64,000 nucleotides of DNA from Tessaracoccus caeni. Its GTDB lineage: Bacteria > Actinomycetota > Actinomycetes > Propionibacteriales > Propionibacteriaceae. The stretch lies in assembly GCF_029211185.1 (NCBI RefSeq), contig NZ_JARGDO010000002.1:62001-126000 (forward strand). The letters are read 5' to 3'. This document shows positions 26,364-36,132 of this stretch, piece by piece. Position 1 is the stretch's first letter, and each line of letters begins with the position of its first letter. Below the pieces are notes generated by a model. The model was not told the DNA's origin. It did no database searches and saw only the letters and a program-made list of their open reading frames with translations. A program made the translations under genes and the position numbers.

Positions 26364-27290
26364 ATGGGCAACGATGGACGGTCAAGGAAGAGCCTGTGGG
26401 GCAACCACACCAACCACTACGACGCCAGCGGCAACAAGTCCGGCGAGTCCCACGACAGCATCTGGGGCAACCACACCAACCACTACGACGCCAGCGGCAA
26501 CAAGTCCGGCGAGTCCCACGACAGCATCTGGGGCAACCACACCAACCACTACGACGCCAGCGGCAACAAGATCGGCGAGTCCCACGACAGCATCTGGGGC
26601 AACCACACCAACCACTACGACGCCAGCGGCAACAAGATCGGCGAGTCCCACGACAGCATCTGGGGCAACCATGTCGATCATTCTGGCGGCTGGCATCCTT
26701 CACGCAGCGACCCCTTCGTCAATCCGCCCCCCTCCATCTCCGCAGGAGCCAATGGCCTAAGAGGGTACGACGGCGGCGCGTATTCCTCCTCCTCAGCCAA
26801 TAGCCTAAGCGGGCACGGCGGCAGCGCGTATTCCTCAAAACCCATGAGGCCGAGGAGCAGATTCGGATTGCTCGGGTTTCACCTTGTTATAACCGTAGTC
26901 GGCACTCTGGCCCAGCTTGTGGCGATCCTGGCAATCGGGCTCCTGCTCGAACTCATAACCGGCATTCTCGGGGACACGCGCTGGGTCGACAATTTGGTCG
27001 ACGCGCTTACATACGAGCGGATGTTTGGTGTCGGTTTTGTGTACGCTTGGATTGTTGCCTGCGGGGCCATCGCACTGTTCGGACAGATACGCTTCACCCG
27101 CCAGGGTGATAATTTCTACGAGTTCGCCGCTCGCGGCCTATTCATCGGGGTGGTCGCACTACTTGCGCTCGGCATGCTGGGATGGGCAGATGGTTGGGGC
27201 GCAGCACTTCCGGCTGCCGGCATGCTGATCGGCAATGTCTGCGGAACCGTCAGCGATACACGTTCCAACCACAAGGCCCCGAGTAGGTGA
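26364..27290 (+). CDS. Membrane protein with N-terminal 22-residue tandem repeats
   Basis: 308 aa. After 11 residues come four exact or near-exact repeats of 22 residues beginning WGNHTNHYDASGNK, then a degenerate fifth start. A Ser/Gly-rich linker (about 105-165) leads into three or four hydrophobic segments (about 172-207, 225-245, 262-295). The repeats resemble YD-type beta-forming repeats and are hydrophilic, so they probably lie in the cytoplasm ahead of a membrane anchor. I do not recognise a named family. The third and fourth copies carry Lys-Ile instead of Lys-Ser. The stop overlaps the start of the serine dehydratase frame (GTGA). Function unknown. Confidence 0.7.
   Translation: MGNDGRSRKSLWGNHTNHYDASGNKSGESHDSIWGNHTNHYDASGNKSGESHDSIWGNHTNHYDASGNKIGESHDSIWGNHTNHYDASGNKIGESHDSIWGNHVDHSGGWHPSRSDPFVNPPPSISAGANGLRGYDGGAYSSSSANSLSGHGGSAYSSKPMRPRSRFGLLGFHLVITVVGTLAQLVAILAIGLLLELITGILGDTRWVDNLVDALTYERMFGVGFVYAWIVACGAIALFGQIRFTRQGDNFYEFAARGLFIGVVALLALGMLGWADGWGAALPAAGMLIGNVCGTVSDTRSNHKAPSR
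26397..26672 (+). repeat. 66-bp in-frame tandem repeat array, four copies plus a stub
   Basis: Units at 26397-26462, 26463-26528, 26529-26594 and 26595-26660 are almost identical, and a fifth begins at 26661. Copies 1-2 and copies 3-4 form two groups by a single two-base variant. There are no spacers, so this is an expansion of a coding minisatellite and not a CRISPR. Confidence 0.95.
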
Positions 27291-28818
27291 GTACCAACAA
27301 GAAGTTCGGGCGCGGAGTCTATGTCTCCGCGCTCGAGCTTTTTTCCATCGGTATCGGCCCCTCCAGTTCGCACACGGTGGGGCCATGCGCGCTGGGCTGG
27401 ACTTCCGGCAACGGCTCCGTGCCGCAGGCCTGCTCGACGGCGTGACCCGGTTCCGCTGCCGACTGGAGGGATCGCTCGCCGCCACCGGCGTCGGTCACGG
27501 CACGCCCGACGCGGTCATCGCCGGCCTGCGCGGCCACGAGCCGGAGACCGTCGATCCTGCCCTGGTCCATGGCCAGTGGGCCGAGTTGTACCGGGGCGAG
27601 GTGCTCGATGTCGGCGGCGTCGCCCTGCACAAGGACGACATCGAGTTCGCTCCCCTGTCGCGTCACGCGGGCCACCCCAACTCGATGGTGCTGTACGCGC
27701 TGGTCGGCAGCGGCGAGATCGTCCAGGAAACCTACCTCTCCATCGGCGGCGGCTTCATCGTCCGAGTGGGCGACGACGATGCCCCGGCCACCGACAAGCG
27801 CCCCGCGCACGTCTACGGCAACATGGCGGAACTCTTGGCTTTGACGGCTGCTCCTTTCGAGGCTCGCTCCGCTCGCACCTCAAGGAGCGTCATCGGATCT
27901 CCTTCCCCACGCTCTTTGAGCAACGACGAAGGTGCCTCGACAATCACGAAGGGCGCGAAGCACCAAACCACGCTCCTTGAGGAGCGAGGAACGAGCGTCT
28001 CGAAAGGAGCCACCGCACCCGCCAGAGCCATCCGCGACATCGCCTGGGACGACGAGGTGGCCCTCCATGGCGCCGAGCGCGCGGGCGAAGGGCTGGACGC
28101 CATCTGGGAGGCGATGAAGGGCTGCGTCGAGCGTGGTCTGCATGCCGAGGGCGTGCTCCCGGGCGGACTGCACGTGCGCCGTCGAGCAGCTGCGGGCTGG
28201 GAGCGTCTCATGGAAGAAGGAGTCTCTCGCCAGTCGGGCGAGGCGCTGGCCATGTACGCGCTGGCGGTGAACGAGGAGAACGCGGGCGGTGGCCGCGTGG
28301 TGACCGCCCCCACCAACGGGGCGTCGGGCGTGCTGCCCGCCGTGCTGTACTACGCGACGGTGGAGAAGGGCTTCCCGCGCGAGGACATCCACACCTTCCT
28401 GCTCACGGCTACCGCGATCGGCTCGATCTTCAAGGCGAACGCCTCGATCTCGGGCGCCGAGGCCGGCTGCCAGGCCGAGGTGGGCAGCGCCTGCGCGATG
28501 GCTGCGGCGGGCCTGACGGCGGTGCGCGGCGGCACTCCCGCGCAGATCGAGAACGCGGCCGAGATCGCCATCGAGCACCACCTGGGCCTCACCTGCGACC
28601 CGGTCGGCGGCCTGGTCCAGATCCCCTGCATCGAGCGCAATGCGATCGCCGCGTCGACGGCGCTGATGGCCACCCGACTCGCTCTGCTCGGCGACGGAAC
28701 CCACGTCGTCTCGCTGGACACCACCATCGAGACGATGCGCCAGACCGGGGCCGACATGTCGGAGCGTTACAAGGAGACCAGCCAGGCCGGCCTCGCCGTC
28801 AACGTCGTCGAGTGCTGA
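27287..28818 (+). pseudogene. sdaA: L-serine dehydratase, frameshifted and carrying an inserted repeat
   Basis: The start GTG 27287 overlaps the preceding stop and opens VSTNKKFGRG...SIGIGPSSSHTVGP, the expected N-terminus. The family continues with MRAG, but here that lies in a different frame: one base is missing at 27383-27385 (GGG-CC-ATG). From there the frame is intact to 28818 and includes AVNEENAGGGRVVTAPTNGASG, the Fe-S cluster region GCQAEVGSACAMAAAG and LTCDPVGGLVQIPCIERNA. About 60 extra residues from a dispersed repeat (27850-28010) lie between the N-terminal beta domain and the catalytic alpha domain. Without them the length would be near the usual 455. The enzyme deaminates L-serine to pyruvate. 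A sequencing error could explain the frameshift but not the insertion. Confidence 0.7.
27850..28010. repeat. Dispersed palindromic repeat inserted in sdaA (copy A)
   Basis: A 161-bp element bounded by 41-bp imperfect inverted repeats (27850-27890 and 27970-28010), both beginning GCTCCTTTCGAG on their outer ends. Its interior matches copy B at 52105-52209, sharing CCTCGACAATCA and CCACGCTC(C/T)TTGAGG. It contains no stop in the sdaA frame. Confidence 0.85.
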
Positions 28819-28979
28819 GCCGAGCCGCCTCACGGTGATCCCCGAGGCGGGCTCCCGCCTCGAAGGGCGCTTTGACAAGCGCAAATGCCTTCACTTACCC
28901 CGCCCGCATTTACGAAACATGCCTGGTCTAGTGTGGTGAACGGTCTTACAAAGACCCTCAGAACCTTGGACGGAGAGCG

Positions 28980-30851
28980 ATGAGTGAAGAAGGCATGAGT
29001 GCGGCCGAGATCAGCCTGGCCGCCGACTTCGATACCCCCACCCAGGCTGATTGGGAGCGGGAGGTACTGAAGGTATTGAACCGCCGGCGACCGGAAGGCA
29101 AGGAGCTCAGCATCGAGCAGGCCTACAAGCGCCTGACGAGCACGACGGTCGACGGTTTGGTCATCAAACCGCTGTACACCCGCGAGGACGGGGCGGAGGA
29201 ACTGGGCTATCCCGGCGTTCCCCCGTTCACCCGCGGCACCACCGTGCGCAACGGCGAGATGGACTCCTGGCATGTCGCGCAGCTGCACGAGAACCCGGAT
29301 CCGGTGGTCACCAACAAGGCGATCCTGACTGATCTGGATCGCGGCTGCACCGCGGTGTACCTGCGCGTGGATCCCGACGCGATCGCGGTCGACGACGTGG
29401 CGTCGGTGCTCTCGGGCGTGCTGCTCGACCTGGCCCCGATCTACCTGGCCAGCCGCACCCAGCAGATCGAAGCCGCCAAGGCGCTGGTGGAGGTGTTCGC
29501 CGCGTCGGGTAAGGACGCAGCGGCCCTGTCCGGCTACCTCGGCGTCGACCCGATCGGCTCCGCCGCGCTGCGCGGCACCCAGCCCGATCTGTCGGTGCTC
29601 GCCGAGGCCGTCGAGCTGGCCAAGCCCTACGCGGGCGTTCGCCCCATCGTCGTGGATGCCACCGTGTACAACAACGCGGGCGCCGGCGACGTGCACGAGC
29701 TGGCCTACGCGCTGGCCGTGGGCGTCGAGTACGTGCGCGCGCTCACCGCCGCCGGGCTCAGCGCCGACGAGGCCTTCGACCAGATCGTGTTCCGGGTCAG
29801 CGCCGGCACCGACCAGTTCGTCACCATCTCCCGGCTGCGTGCGCTGCGCGAGTTGTGGTCGCGGGTGGGCGAGGTGCTGGAGGTCACGCCATCCCGGCGC
29901 GGCGCCATCCAGCACGCCGTCACCTCGGAGCGTCAGCTGTCGCGCGACGACACCTACGTCAACATGCTGCGCGGCACCATCTCCTGCTTCTCGGCTGCCG
30001 TCGGTGGCGCCGAGATCCAGACAGTGTTGCCCTTCGACACCGTGCTCGGTCTGCCCGACGACTTCTCCCGCCGCATCGCGCGCAACACCCAGATCGCGCT
30101 GGCCGAGGAATCCAACCTGGGCCGGGTCAACGATCCCGGCGGCGGCGCCTGGTTCATCGAGTCGATGACCCGCCAGCTCAGCGAGAAGGCCTGGGCGGTC
30201 TTCCAGGGCATCGACGCCGACGGCTTCGTCGCGAAACTGGCCGACGGCACGATCAAGGCCCAGCTCGACGAGGTCAACGAGGCGCGCGCCAAGGCCCTCG
30301 CCACCCGCAAGGTGCCGCTGACCGGCGTCTCGATGTTCCCCAACCACACCGAGGCCTTGCGCGACTGCACCCCGCGTCCGGCCGCACCGGAGTACACCGG
30401 CCTCACACTGAAGCGCGATTCCCAGGTCTTCGAAGACCTGCGCGATCGCTCGGATGCCGCCCGCGCCGCGGGCAAGGGCCCGAAGGTGCTGCTCGCCTGC
30501 CTTGGCGCTCGCCGCGACTTCGGCGGCCGCGAGGGCTTCACCTCGAACCTGTACCACGTGGGCGGGATCGAGACCGTGAACGCCGAGGGCACCACGCCCG
30601 AGGACTTCGCACGTCAGCTGACCGAGGCCGGCACGACCGTCGCGGTGCTGTGCTCCAGCGCCAAGGTCTACGTCGCTCAAGGCATCGCGGTGGCCGAGGC
30701 GCTGCGTGCCGCGGGCGCCGAGCAGGTGCTCGTCGCCGGACAGATCAGGGAGCTGGGCGAGGGCGGCGAGGCCGCCGTCGACGGCAACGTGTTCGACGGA
30801 ATGAATGTGGTCGAGCTGCTTTCGACCACGCTGGACCAGTTGGGAGCCTGA
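28980..30851 (+). CDS. mutA: Methylmalonyl-CoA mutase, small (beta) subunit
   Basis: 623 aa, the usual length for propionibacterial MutA. The N-terminal two thirds form the TIM-barrel CoA region, with [19 protein letters not shown] near 45 and [20 protein letters not shown] near 378. The C-terminal Rossmann-like domain lacks the DxHxxG cobalamin motif, as expected for the non-catalytic subunit. It pairs with MutB to interconvert succinyl-CoA and methylmalonyl-CoA. Transcription starts in the 161 bp upstream; a TTGACA at 28872-28877 is a possible -35, but no good -10 follows. It is followed by mutB after 5 bases. There is no visible cobalamin riboswitch. Confidence 0.97.
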   Translation: MSEEGMSAAEISLAADFDTPTQADWEREVLKVLNRRRPEGKELSIEQAYKRLTSTTVDGLVIKPLYTREDGAEELGYPGVPPFTRGTTVRNGEMDSWHVAQLHENPDPVVTNKAILTDLDRGCTAVYLRVDPDAIAVDDVASVLSGVLLDLAPIYLASRTQQIEAAKALVEVFAASGKDAAALSGYLGVDPIGSAALRGTQPDLSVLAEAVELAKPYAGVRPIVVDATVYNNAGAGDVHELAYALAVGVEYVRALTAAGLSADEAFDQIVFRVSAGTDQFVTISRLRALRELWSRVGEVLEVTPSRRGAIQHAVTSERQLSRDDTYVNMLRGTISCFSAAVGGAEIQTVLPFDTVLGLPDDFSRRIARNTQIALAEESNLGRVNDPGGGAWFIESMTRQLSEKAWAVFQGIDADGFVAKLADGTIKAQLDEVNEARAKALATRKVPLTGVSMFPNHTEALRDCTPRPAAPEYTGLTLKRDSQVFEDLRDRSDAARAAGKGPKVLLACLGARRDFGGREGFTSNLYHVGGIETVNAEGTTPEDFARQLTEAGTTVAVLCSSAKVYVAQGIAVAEALRAAGAEQVLVAGQIRELGEGGEAAVDGNVFDGMNVVELLSTTLDQLGA

Positions 30852-30856
30852 ATCAC

Positions 30857-33037
30857 ATGACCATTCCACGTTTTACCGACGTGCCGTTGGCCTCCAGCAT
30901 TCCGGCTGATGCCGCGGCGGCCTTCGCAGAGATCAACAACTCGCTCGCGCACTCCGAGCACTGGATGACGCCGGAGCAGATCGAGGTGCCCACGCTGTTC
31001 ACGGAGAAGGATCTGAACGGTCTGGACTTCCTGAGCACCCGCCCGGGCATCCCGCCGTTCCTGCGGGGCCCCTACGCGACGATGTACGTCAACCAGCCCT
31101 GGACCGTGCGCCAGTACGCGGGCTTCTCCACCGCCGAGGAGTCCAACGCCTTCTACCGCCGCAACCTCGCGGCCGGCCAGAAGGGCCTGTCGATCGCCTT
31201 CGACCTGGCGACCCATCGCGGCTACGACTCGGACCACCCCCGCGTGACCGGCGACGTCGGCATGGCCGGCGTGGCCGTGGACTCGATCCTCGACATGCGC
31301 CAGCTGTTCGACGGCATCCCGCTGGATCAGATGTCGGTGTCGATGACGATGAACGGCGCGGTGCTCCCGGTGCTGGCGCTCTACGTCGTCGCGGCCGAGG
31401 AACAGGGCGTCAAGCCGGAGCAGCTGGCCGGAACCATTCAGAATGACATTCTGAAGGAGTTCATGGTCCGCAACACCTACATCTACCCGCCGCAGCCGTC
31501 GATGAAGATCATCGCCGACATCTTCGCCTTCACCTCGGCGAACATGCCCCGGTTCAACTCGATCTCCATCTCCGGCTACCACATGCAGGAGGCCGGAGCG
31601 ACGGCCGACATCGAGATGGCCTACACCCTGGCCGACGGCGTCGAGTACATCCGCGCCGGCGAGTCGGTGGGCCTGAACGTCGACGCGTTCGCTCCCCGTC
31701 TGTCCTTCTTCTGGGCGGTCGGCATGAACTTCTACATGGAGGTCGCCAAGATGCGGGCGGCGCGCCTGCTGTGGGCGCGCCTGGTGCGGGAGTTCGGACC
31801 GAAGAACCCCAAGTCGATGTCGCTGCGTACCCACTCGCAGACCTCCGGCTGGTCGCTGACCGCGCAGGACGTCTTCAACAACGTCGTGCGCACCTGCGTC
31901 GAGGCCATGGGCGCCACCCAGGGCCACACCCAGTCGCTGCACACCAACGCGCTCGATGAGGCCATCGCACTGCCGACCGACTTCTCCGCCCGCATCGCCC
32001 GCAACACCCAGCTGTTCCTGCAGCAGGAGTCGGGCACCTGCCGCACGGTGGACCCGTGGGCCGGTTCGGCATACGTCGAGTCGCTCACCCAGAAGCTGGC
32101 CTCCAAGGCGTGGAGCCTGATCCAGGAGGTCGAGCAGGCCGGCGGTATGGCGAAGGCCATCGAGGCGGGCATCCCCAAGATGCGCATCGAAGAGGCCGCG
32201 GCCCGTACCCAGGCCCGCATCGACTCCGGCCGTCAGCCGGTGCTCGGCGTCAACAAGTACCAGCTGGACAACGAGGATCCCCTCGAGGTGCTGAAGGTCG
32301 ACAACAAGGCCGTGCGCGAGGCGCAGATCGCCAAGCTGCGGCAGCTGCGCGCCGAGCGCGACGAGGCCGACACCCAGGAGAAGCTGGAGCGCCTCACCTG
32401 GGCCGCCGCCAACCCGGATCCGACCGATCCCGACCGCAACCTGCTGAAGCTGGCCATCGACGCGGCCCGCGCCAAGGCGTCAGGCGGCGAGATTTCGGAC
32501 GCGCTGGAGAAGGTCTACGGGCGCTACACCGCGCAGATCCGTACCATTTCCGGTGTGTACAACCAGGAGGCCGGCTCGAACGAGTCGATCAAGACCGCTC
32601 GCCATCTCGTCGAGGAGTTCGAGGAGAGGGAGGGTCGTCGTCCCCGCATCCTGATCGCCAAGATGGGCCAGGACGGCCACGACCGCGGCCAGAAGGTGAT
32701 CGCCACCGCGTTCGCCGATCTGGGCATGGACGTCGACGTCGGCCCGCTGTTCCAGACCCCCGAGGAGGCCGCGCGTCAGGCCATCGAGTCCGACGTGCAC
32801 ATCGTGGGTGCCTCCTCGCTGGCAGCCGGTCACCTCACTCTGGTGCCCGAGCTGCGCGCCGAGCTGGACAAACTGGGCCGTCAGGACATCATGATCGTCG
32901 TGGGCGGCGTCATCCCGGCGCAGGACTTCGACGAGCTGTACGCCAACGGCGCCGACGCGATCTACCCGCCCGGCACGATCATCCCCGACTGCGCCGTCGA
33001 TCTGCTGGAGAAGCTGATCGCCCAGGTCGAGAGCTGA
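30857..33037 (+). CDS. mutB: Methylmalonyl-CoA mutase, large (alpha) subunit
   Basis: 726 aa from ATG 30857. The catalytic barrel covers residues 1-560 ([31 protein letters not shown] near 76, [15 protein letters not shown] near 325). The C-terminal cobalamin-binding domain carries [11 protein letters not shown] (DxHxxG, lower-axial His near 613) and [19 protein letters not shown]. It holds adenosylcobalamin and catalyses the carbon-skeleton rearrangement of succinyl-CoA to methylmalonyl-CoA, central to propionate formation. A hairpin terminator follows. Its chaperone gene meaB is 9.8 kb downstream. Confidence 0.98.
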   Translation: MTIPRFTDVPLASSIPADAAAAFAEINNSLAHSEHWMTPEQIEVPTLFTEKDLNGLDFLSTRPGIPPFLRGPYATMYVNQPWTVRQYAGFSTAEESNAFYRRNLAAGQKGLSIAFDLATHRGYDSDHPRVTGDVGMAGVAVDSILDMRQLFDGIPLDQMSVSMTMNGAVLPVLALYVVAAEEQGVKPEQLAGTIQNDILKEFMVRNTYIYPPQPSMKIIADIFAFTSANMPRFNSISISGYHMQEAGATADIEMAYTLADGVEYIRAGESVGLNVDAFAPRLSFFWAVGMNFYMEVAKMRAARLLWARLVREFGPKNPKSMSLRTHSQTSGWSLTAQDVFNNVVRTCVEAMGATQGHTQSLHTNALDEAIALPTDFSARIARNTQLFLQQESGTCRTVDPWAGSAYVESLTQKLASKAWSLIQEVEQAGGMAKAIEAGIPKMRIEEAAARTQARIDSGRQPVLGVNKYQLDNEDPLEVLKVDNKAVREAQIAKLRQLRAERDEADTQEKLERLTWAAANPDPTDPDRNLLKLAIDAARAKASGGEISDALEKVYGRYTAQIRTISGVYNQEAGSNESIKTARHLVEEFEEREGRRPRILIAKMGQDGHDRGQKVIATAFADLGMDVDVGPLFQTPEEAARQAIESDVHIVGASSLAAGHLTLVPELRAELDKLGRQDIMIVVGGVIPAQDFDELYANGADAIYPPGTIIPDCAVDLLEKLIAQVES

Positions 33038-33050
33038 TCTCTAGATAGGT

Positions 33051-33093
33051 GAATCCCGGTTGTGGTTGGTCTAGCCAGCCACAACCGGGATTC
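33051..33093 (+). terminator. Hairpin terminator after mutB
   Basis: A perfect 15-bp inverted repeat (33051-33065 with 33079-33093, GAATCCCGGTTGTGG and complement) with a 13-nt loop lies 13 bases after the mutB stop. It also lies beyond the stop of the convergent gene at 33114, so it may serve both. Confidence 0.8.
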
Positions 33094-33113
33094 GTCTTTG
33101 TCTCGCCTCAGCC

Positions 33114-34088
33114 TCATTCGCTCTCAGCTGGCGACAACCCTGCACACCGCTCAACCGCCCGCAGCCGAAGCTCCTCGGGGATGCCTGCAACGGATGCCGT
33201 CCTCCAGCACGTGTTGAGCCTGGACAAGAAGCCTTTATCTACTTTCACTTCCGCAGGATCAGCCGTCGGCGGGACATTGCTGACGCCGGACTTCGCCTCC
33301 TTAGCCTCAGACAGAAGCTGTCGACATACCTCTTCGCGGAACGCGGGCTGATCATCCTTCAGCTCCTGCTGGCACGCGACCCAGGACTCCGCTTTCTCTC
33401 TTTCGCCCTTCGAAAAGTCAGCGAGGACGAAGCCCCCGACGACTCCCAACGCCGTCACAACAGCAAGAACCCCGGTACCGACGCCCTTATAGACCTGAGC
33501 CGACCGGCGCTCGATCACTTTCAGTCCCGCCTCGGCGCTGGCCTGGGAGACGCCTGCCAGCAGACGTTCCCCCTCGCTCTTCGCCCACGTCGCGATCTGT
33601 TCATCTCCCCGCAGCGCCGCCGCACTGGCTATCCGGATCAGTCGCTCGCCGCGACGTTCCACCGCGACGACGTTCCTCGCGCCTTCTTCGTGAGCCAGTT
33701 CGTCGAACCGGCGTCTCACCAGTAGTCGCTCCTCGTCGGATAGCCCACCCTTCCGCTCAGACAACCCGTCTAGAGACTCCTCATCCCCGTAGTCCATGGT
33801 GTCGATCACCACACGACGACGAGCAACGAAGAACCTTCTCGTCAGAAGGACCGATCCCGCTGCGGCAGCAACAAAAATCATGACGAGAGCTACCCACCAA
33901 GGCCACCCCTGGGGCAGAGGAAAGAGAGAGTCGAAGTTCAGGACAGCGGTGCCTCCCAGAAAAATGCTGCTGCCGATACCAAGCCCGGTACCGAACTTGC
34001 CCAGGTCGTCGCGAATAGCCTGGATCGACTGCCTCGTCGCATCCAGGGGCGGCTTCCCGCCGCTCTCACCGGCGTCTGGCTCAGCCAT
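33114..34088 (-). CDS. Membrane protein of unknown function (second gene of a two-gene unit)
   Basis: 324 aa from ATG 34088, which overlaps the stop of the upstream gene; a longer in-frame start reads back into that gene. Two close hydrophobic segments occur at about 35-80 (one ending PWWVALVMIFVAAAAGSVLL) and a third at about 215-240. The stretch between is charged and helical, and the C-terminal ~85 residues contain three Cys. I recognise no family. The pair with the gene at 34081 and the low GC relative to neighbours suggest accessory DNA. It ends convergent to mutB. Confidence 0.65.
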   Translation of the reverse strand: MAEPDAGESGGKPPLDATRQSIQAIRDDLGKFGTGLGIGSSIFLGGTAVLNFDSLFPLPQGWPWWVALVMIFVAAAAGSVLLTRRFFVARRRVVIDTMDYGDEESLDGLSERKGGLSDEERLLVRRRFDELAHEEGARNVVAVERRGERLIRIASAAALRGDEQIATWAKSEGERLLAGVSQASAEAGLKVIERRSAQVYKGVGTGVLAVVTALGVVGGFVLADFSKGEREKAESWVACQQELKDDQPAFREEVCRQLLSEAKEAKSGVSNVPPTADPAEVKVDKGFLSRLNTCWRTASVAGIPEELRLRAVERCAGLSPAESE

Positions 34089-34440
34089 TCCCGCCACCGG
34101 CACCTTGCGTCTTGAGATCGCTAAGTACCTTCTCCGTCTGCTTGCGAAGCTCAACTATGTGCGTCGGAACAGGCGGACTACTTGAACTCAACGCTTCGAC
34201 CGCTTTGGAGAAGGCAGCTTCAGCCTTCTTGTAGTCACTATCTTTCCAGCCTGCGGCAGTCGTTTGCGCACGCAGGCGCGCGAGTACGTCCGACACCTCG
34301 TACTGGAGCACCTGAATCTCAGGAGGAACTGCGGCGGCTGTAGGCGCCAGGGAGGCTATTGCGTCATTCAGCGCTTGCACAGCTCTGTCTTGCTGTCCCT
34401 TGGTCCACTTTTCAACCGGCGGTTTCGGCTGCTTTGCCAC
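34081..34440 (-). CDS. Small soluble protein of unknown function (first gene of a two-gene unit)
   Basis: 119 aa from GTG 34440, chosen for the strong AGGAGG four bases upstream. It is hydrophilic and helical, with an N-terminal basic segment (AKQPKPPVEKWTKGQQDRAVQAL), two Ala-rich helices and a Gly-rich tail. No membrane segment or known motif is seen. It overlaps the following membrane-protein gene by 8 nt, so the two are almost certainly co-translated and probably act together. Confidence 0.6.
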   Translation of the reverse strand: MAKQPKPPVEKWTKGQQDRAVQALNDAIASLAPTAAAVPPEIQVLQYEVSDVLARLRAQTTAAGWKDSDYKKAEAAFSKAVEALSSSSPPVPTHIVELRKQTEKVLSDLKTQGAGGGNG

Positions 34441-34770
34441 GGTGCCTCCTGATGCTAGACCTTCGGGCCCCAAGCGATCCGAGAGGTAACCGAACGGTAC
34501 GCCCCGAAACCACTCAGTAGACCTGATACCCGAGACGAAAATCCGACAGAACAGCCACCCGGAGTCTTCTCGGCTCTTTGCCTAGTCAGACCGCGAACAA
34601 GTCGACCACCGACAGCCCCGTGCTCGCGAAACCGCTGGTGCACGTCCGGCCTGAGATTCCGCGCGGTGATCATCGCCGTATCGACCTCCTGCAAGGACGG
34701 CCTGCAATGCTGGGGCCGCCCAGCAAGGAGAAAACCTGCCATGCCGACCGTTCCCCGTGACCGGAAATCC
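34441..34770. other. Gene-poor stretch with a degenerate antitoxin-like remnant
   Basis: This 330-bp gap holds the upstream region of the 34081-34440 gene and, on the minus strand at 34566-34673, a frame reading MITARNLRPDVHQRFREHGAVGG. That resembles the ribbon-helix-helix start of FitA/VapB antitoxins, with AGGAGG 11 bases upstream of its ATG. The expected continuation is lost and no toxin gene follows. I see nothing else in it. Confidence 0.35.
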
Positions 34771-36132
34771 TCAGCAGAGCTGGGGCTGGGGTGCGGGCTT
34801 CCTGGGTATGGGGCTGCCTCTGGTGAGGATGTCTGGTTGGGGTAGGAGTGTGATCTTGGCCATTCCCGGTCTCGTCAGGACGGGCTTCTTCGTTCTCGGA
34901 TCGAAGCCGATCTGCCATTTGGTGGTGGGATCGTCCCCATCCCGGGGCTCGACCAGCCCATGATGATGGCCGCACAACAACACCAGATTCCCCAGGCTGG
35001 TGGGGCCGCCATGTTTCCATGGAATCACGTGGTGCGCATCGCATTCGGCATCCGGCACCGTGCACGACGGGAACACACACTCCCCGTCACGGACGGACAG
35101 GGCCCGGCGGATGGCGGGGGTGACGAACCGGTAGGTGGTGCCGACATCCAGGATCTCCGAATCACCACCCAAAACAACGGGGATGACGTTGGCGTCGCAC
35201 AGGAGTCGGCGGAGTTCACCGGCAGGGATCCTGTGTCCGGACGACAACACCCCCGCTGCATGGGCTTTCGCGTAAAGGTCTGCCTCTTTGATGGTCACGA
35301 TCACCGTCGCGCGGGGACGAGCCCGCCGTCCAGTTTGTGGTTCTTCGGCGAGTTGGGTGAGGGCGTCGGCGTAGCGCTGCTCTCTCGTGATCTCACGCCC
35401 GACAGAGCTGGTGGGCTTGTCGCGTTCCGTGCGTTTCCCAGCCGCCACCAACTGATGCAGGGAGTTGAGCAAGGGCTCTGCTTCCAGGTGCGGCAACGAT
35501 CCACGGAACCAGATCGAGCCCTCCTCATCATCCCCGTAGGTGAAGGAGCGCCGGCGTAGTGCGATACGACGCTGCTCCGCCAGGATCTTGTCCTCATCCG
35601 CTGGGGAGGGAACCAACTCCGGTGCCACCCGGCGTAGTGCTTCCTTGGCTTTGCCTGGTAGCTCACTCGGCACGGTGTGGGTGGCCTCGTTCACCAGCAG
35701 CCCGGTGATCTTTTCTGCCTGGGCACGGGTGAGATCCGAAGGTAACTCCTTCATCGCTTTGACCACACCCCGCGCATGCTCAGTGGAGATCACCCCTTCC
35801 AGTACTGCTGCCGCCACGGCGGGATTCCTTGTGAGGTCACGTCCTTGGAAGATCGCCCGGTTCGCGTCCTTCCCGTCACGATGCTCGGTCTGCGCGATCA
35901 ACGTGTTCAACGGAGTGCTCGTCACGAGGATCGCCGCGTTCCTGCGTTCCGTCGTCGCGGTCAACATCGCCGCCAACCCCGTTACCCGGTCCGCGAGTTT
36001 CCGGGCTTGCCACAACAGCTCCAGTAGTTCGGGTTCGGGCAGCACATCCCACTCGGTGGGGTTGATGACAGCCAACCAGCCGGTGATGGCCTCAAGGGCC
36101 TCCCGGGTGCTGGTTCGTGTCGTCGTTTCCAT
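34771..36132 (-). CDS. DUF222/HNH endonuclease-like protein (13E12 repeat family)
   Basis: 453 aa from ATG 36132. The N-terminal ~300 residues are a DUF222 helical domain. The C-terminal part carries an HNH motif: CVFPSCTVPDAECDAHHVIPWKHGGPTS..LVLLCGHHH, with the metal-binding Cys and His residues intact. Such proteins are multicopy in actinobacterial genomes and behave like selfish or mobile genes; their biological role is not established. The start is chosen because TAGCGT (36145-36140) lies exactly 7 nt upstream, giving a leaderless transcript. Confidence 0.85.
   Translation of the reverse strand: METTTRTSTREALEAITGWLAVINPTEWDVLPEPELLELLWQARKLADRVTGLAAMLTATTERRNAAILVTSTPLNTLIAQTEHRDGKDANRAIFQGRDLTRNPAVAAAVLEGVISTEHARGVVKAMKELPSDLTRAQAEKITGLLVNEATHTVPSELPGKAKEALRRVAPELVPSPADEDKILAEQRRIALRRRSFTYGDDEEGSIWFRGSLPHLEAEPLLNSLHQLVAAGKRTERDKPTSSVGREITREQRYADALTQLAEEPQTGRRARPRATVIVTIKEADLYAKAHAAGVLSSGHRIPAGELRRLLCDANVIPVVLGGDSEILDVGTTYRFVTPAIRRALSVRDGECVFPSCTVPDAECDAHHVIPWKHGGPTSLGNLVLLCGHHHGLVEPRDGDDPTTKWQIGFDPRTKKPVLTRPGMAKITLLPQPDILTRGSPIPRKPAPQPQLC

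Noticed and set aside
26397-26672. CRISPR-like repeats
   Set aside because: Units of 66 bp abut with no spacers and are in frame within a gene, so they are a coding tandem repeat.
27287-27450. Programmed frameshifting in sdaA
   Set aside because: No slippery heptamer or strong downstream structure is evident at the shift site, and serine dehydratases are not known to need it; a mutation or sequencing error is simpler.
28819-28979. Cobalamin riboswitch upstream of mutA
   Set aside because: The spacer is only 161 bp and no B12-box-like sequence is visible.
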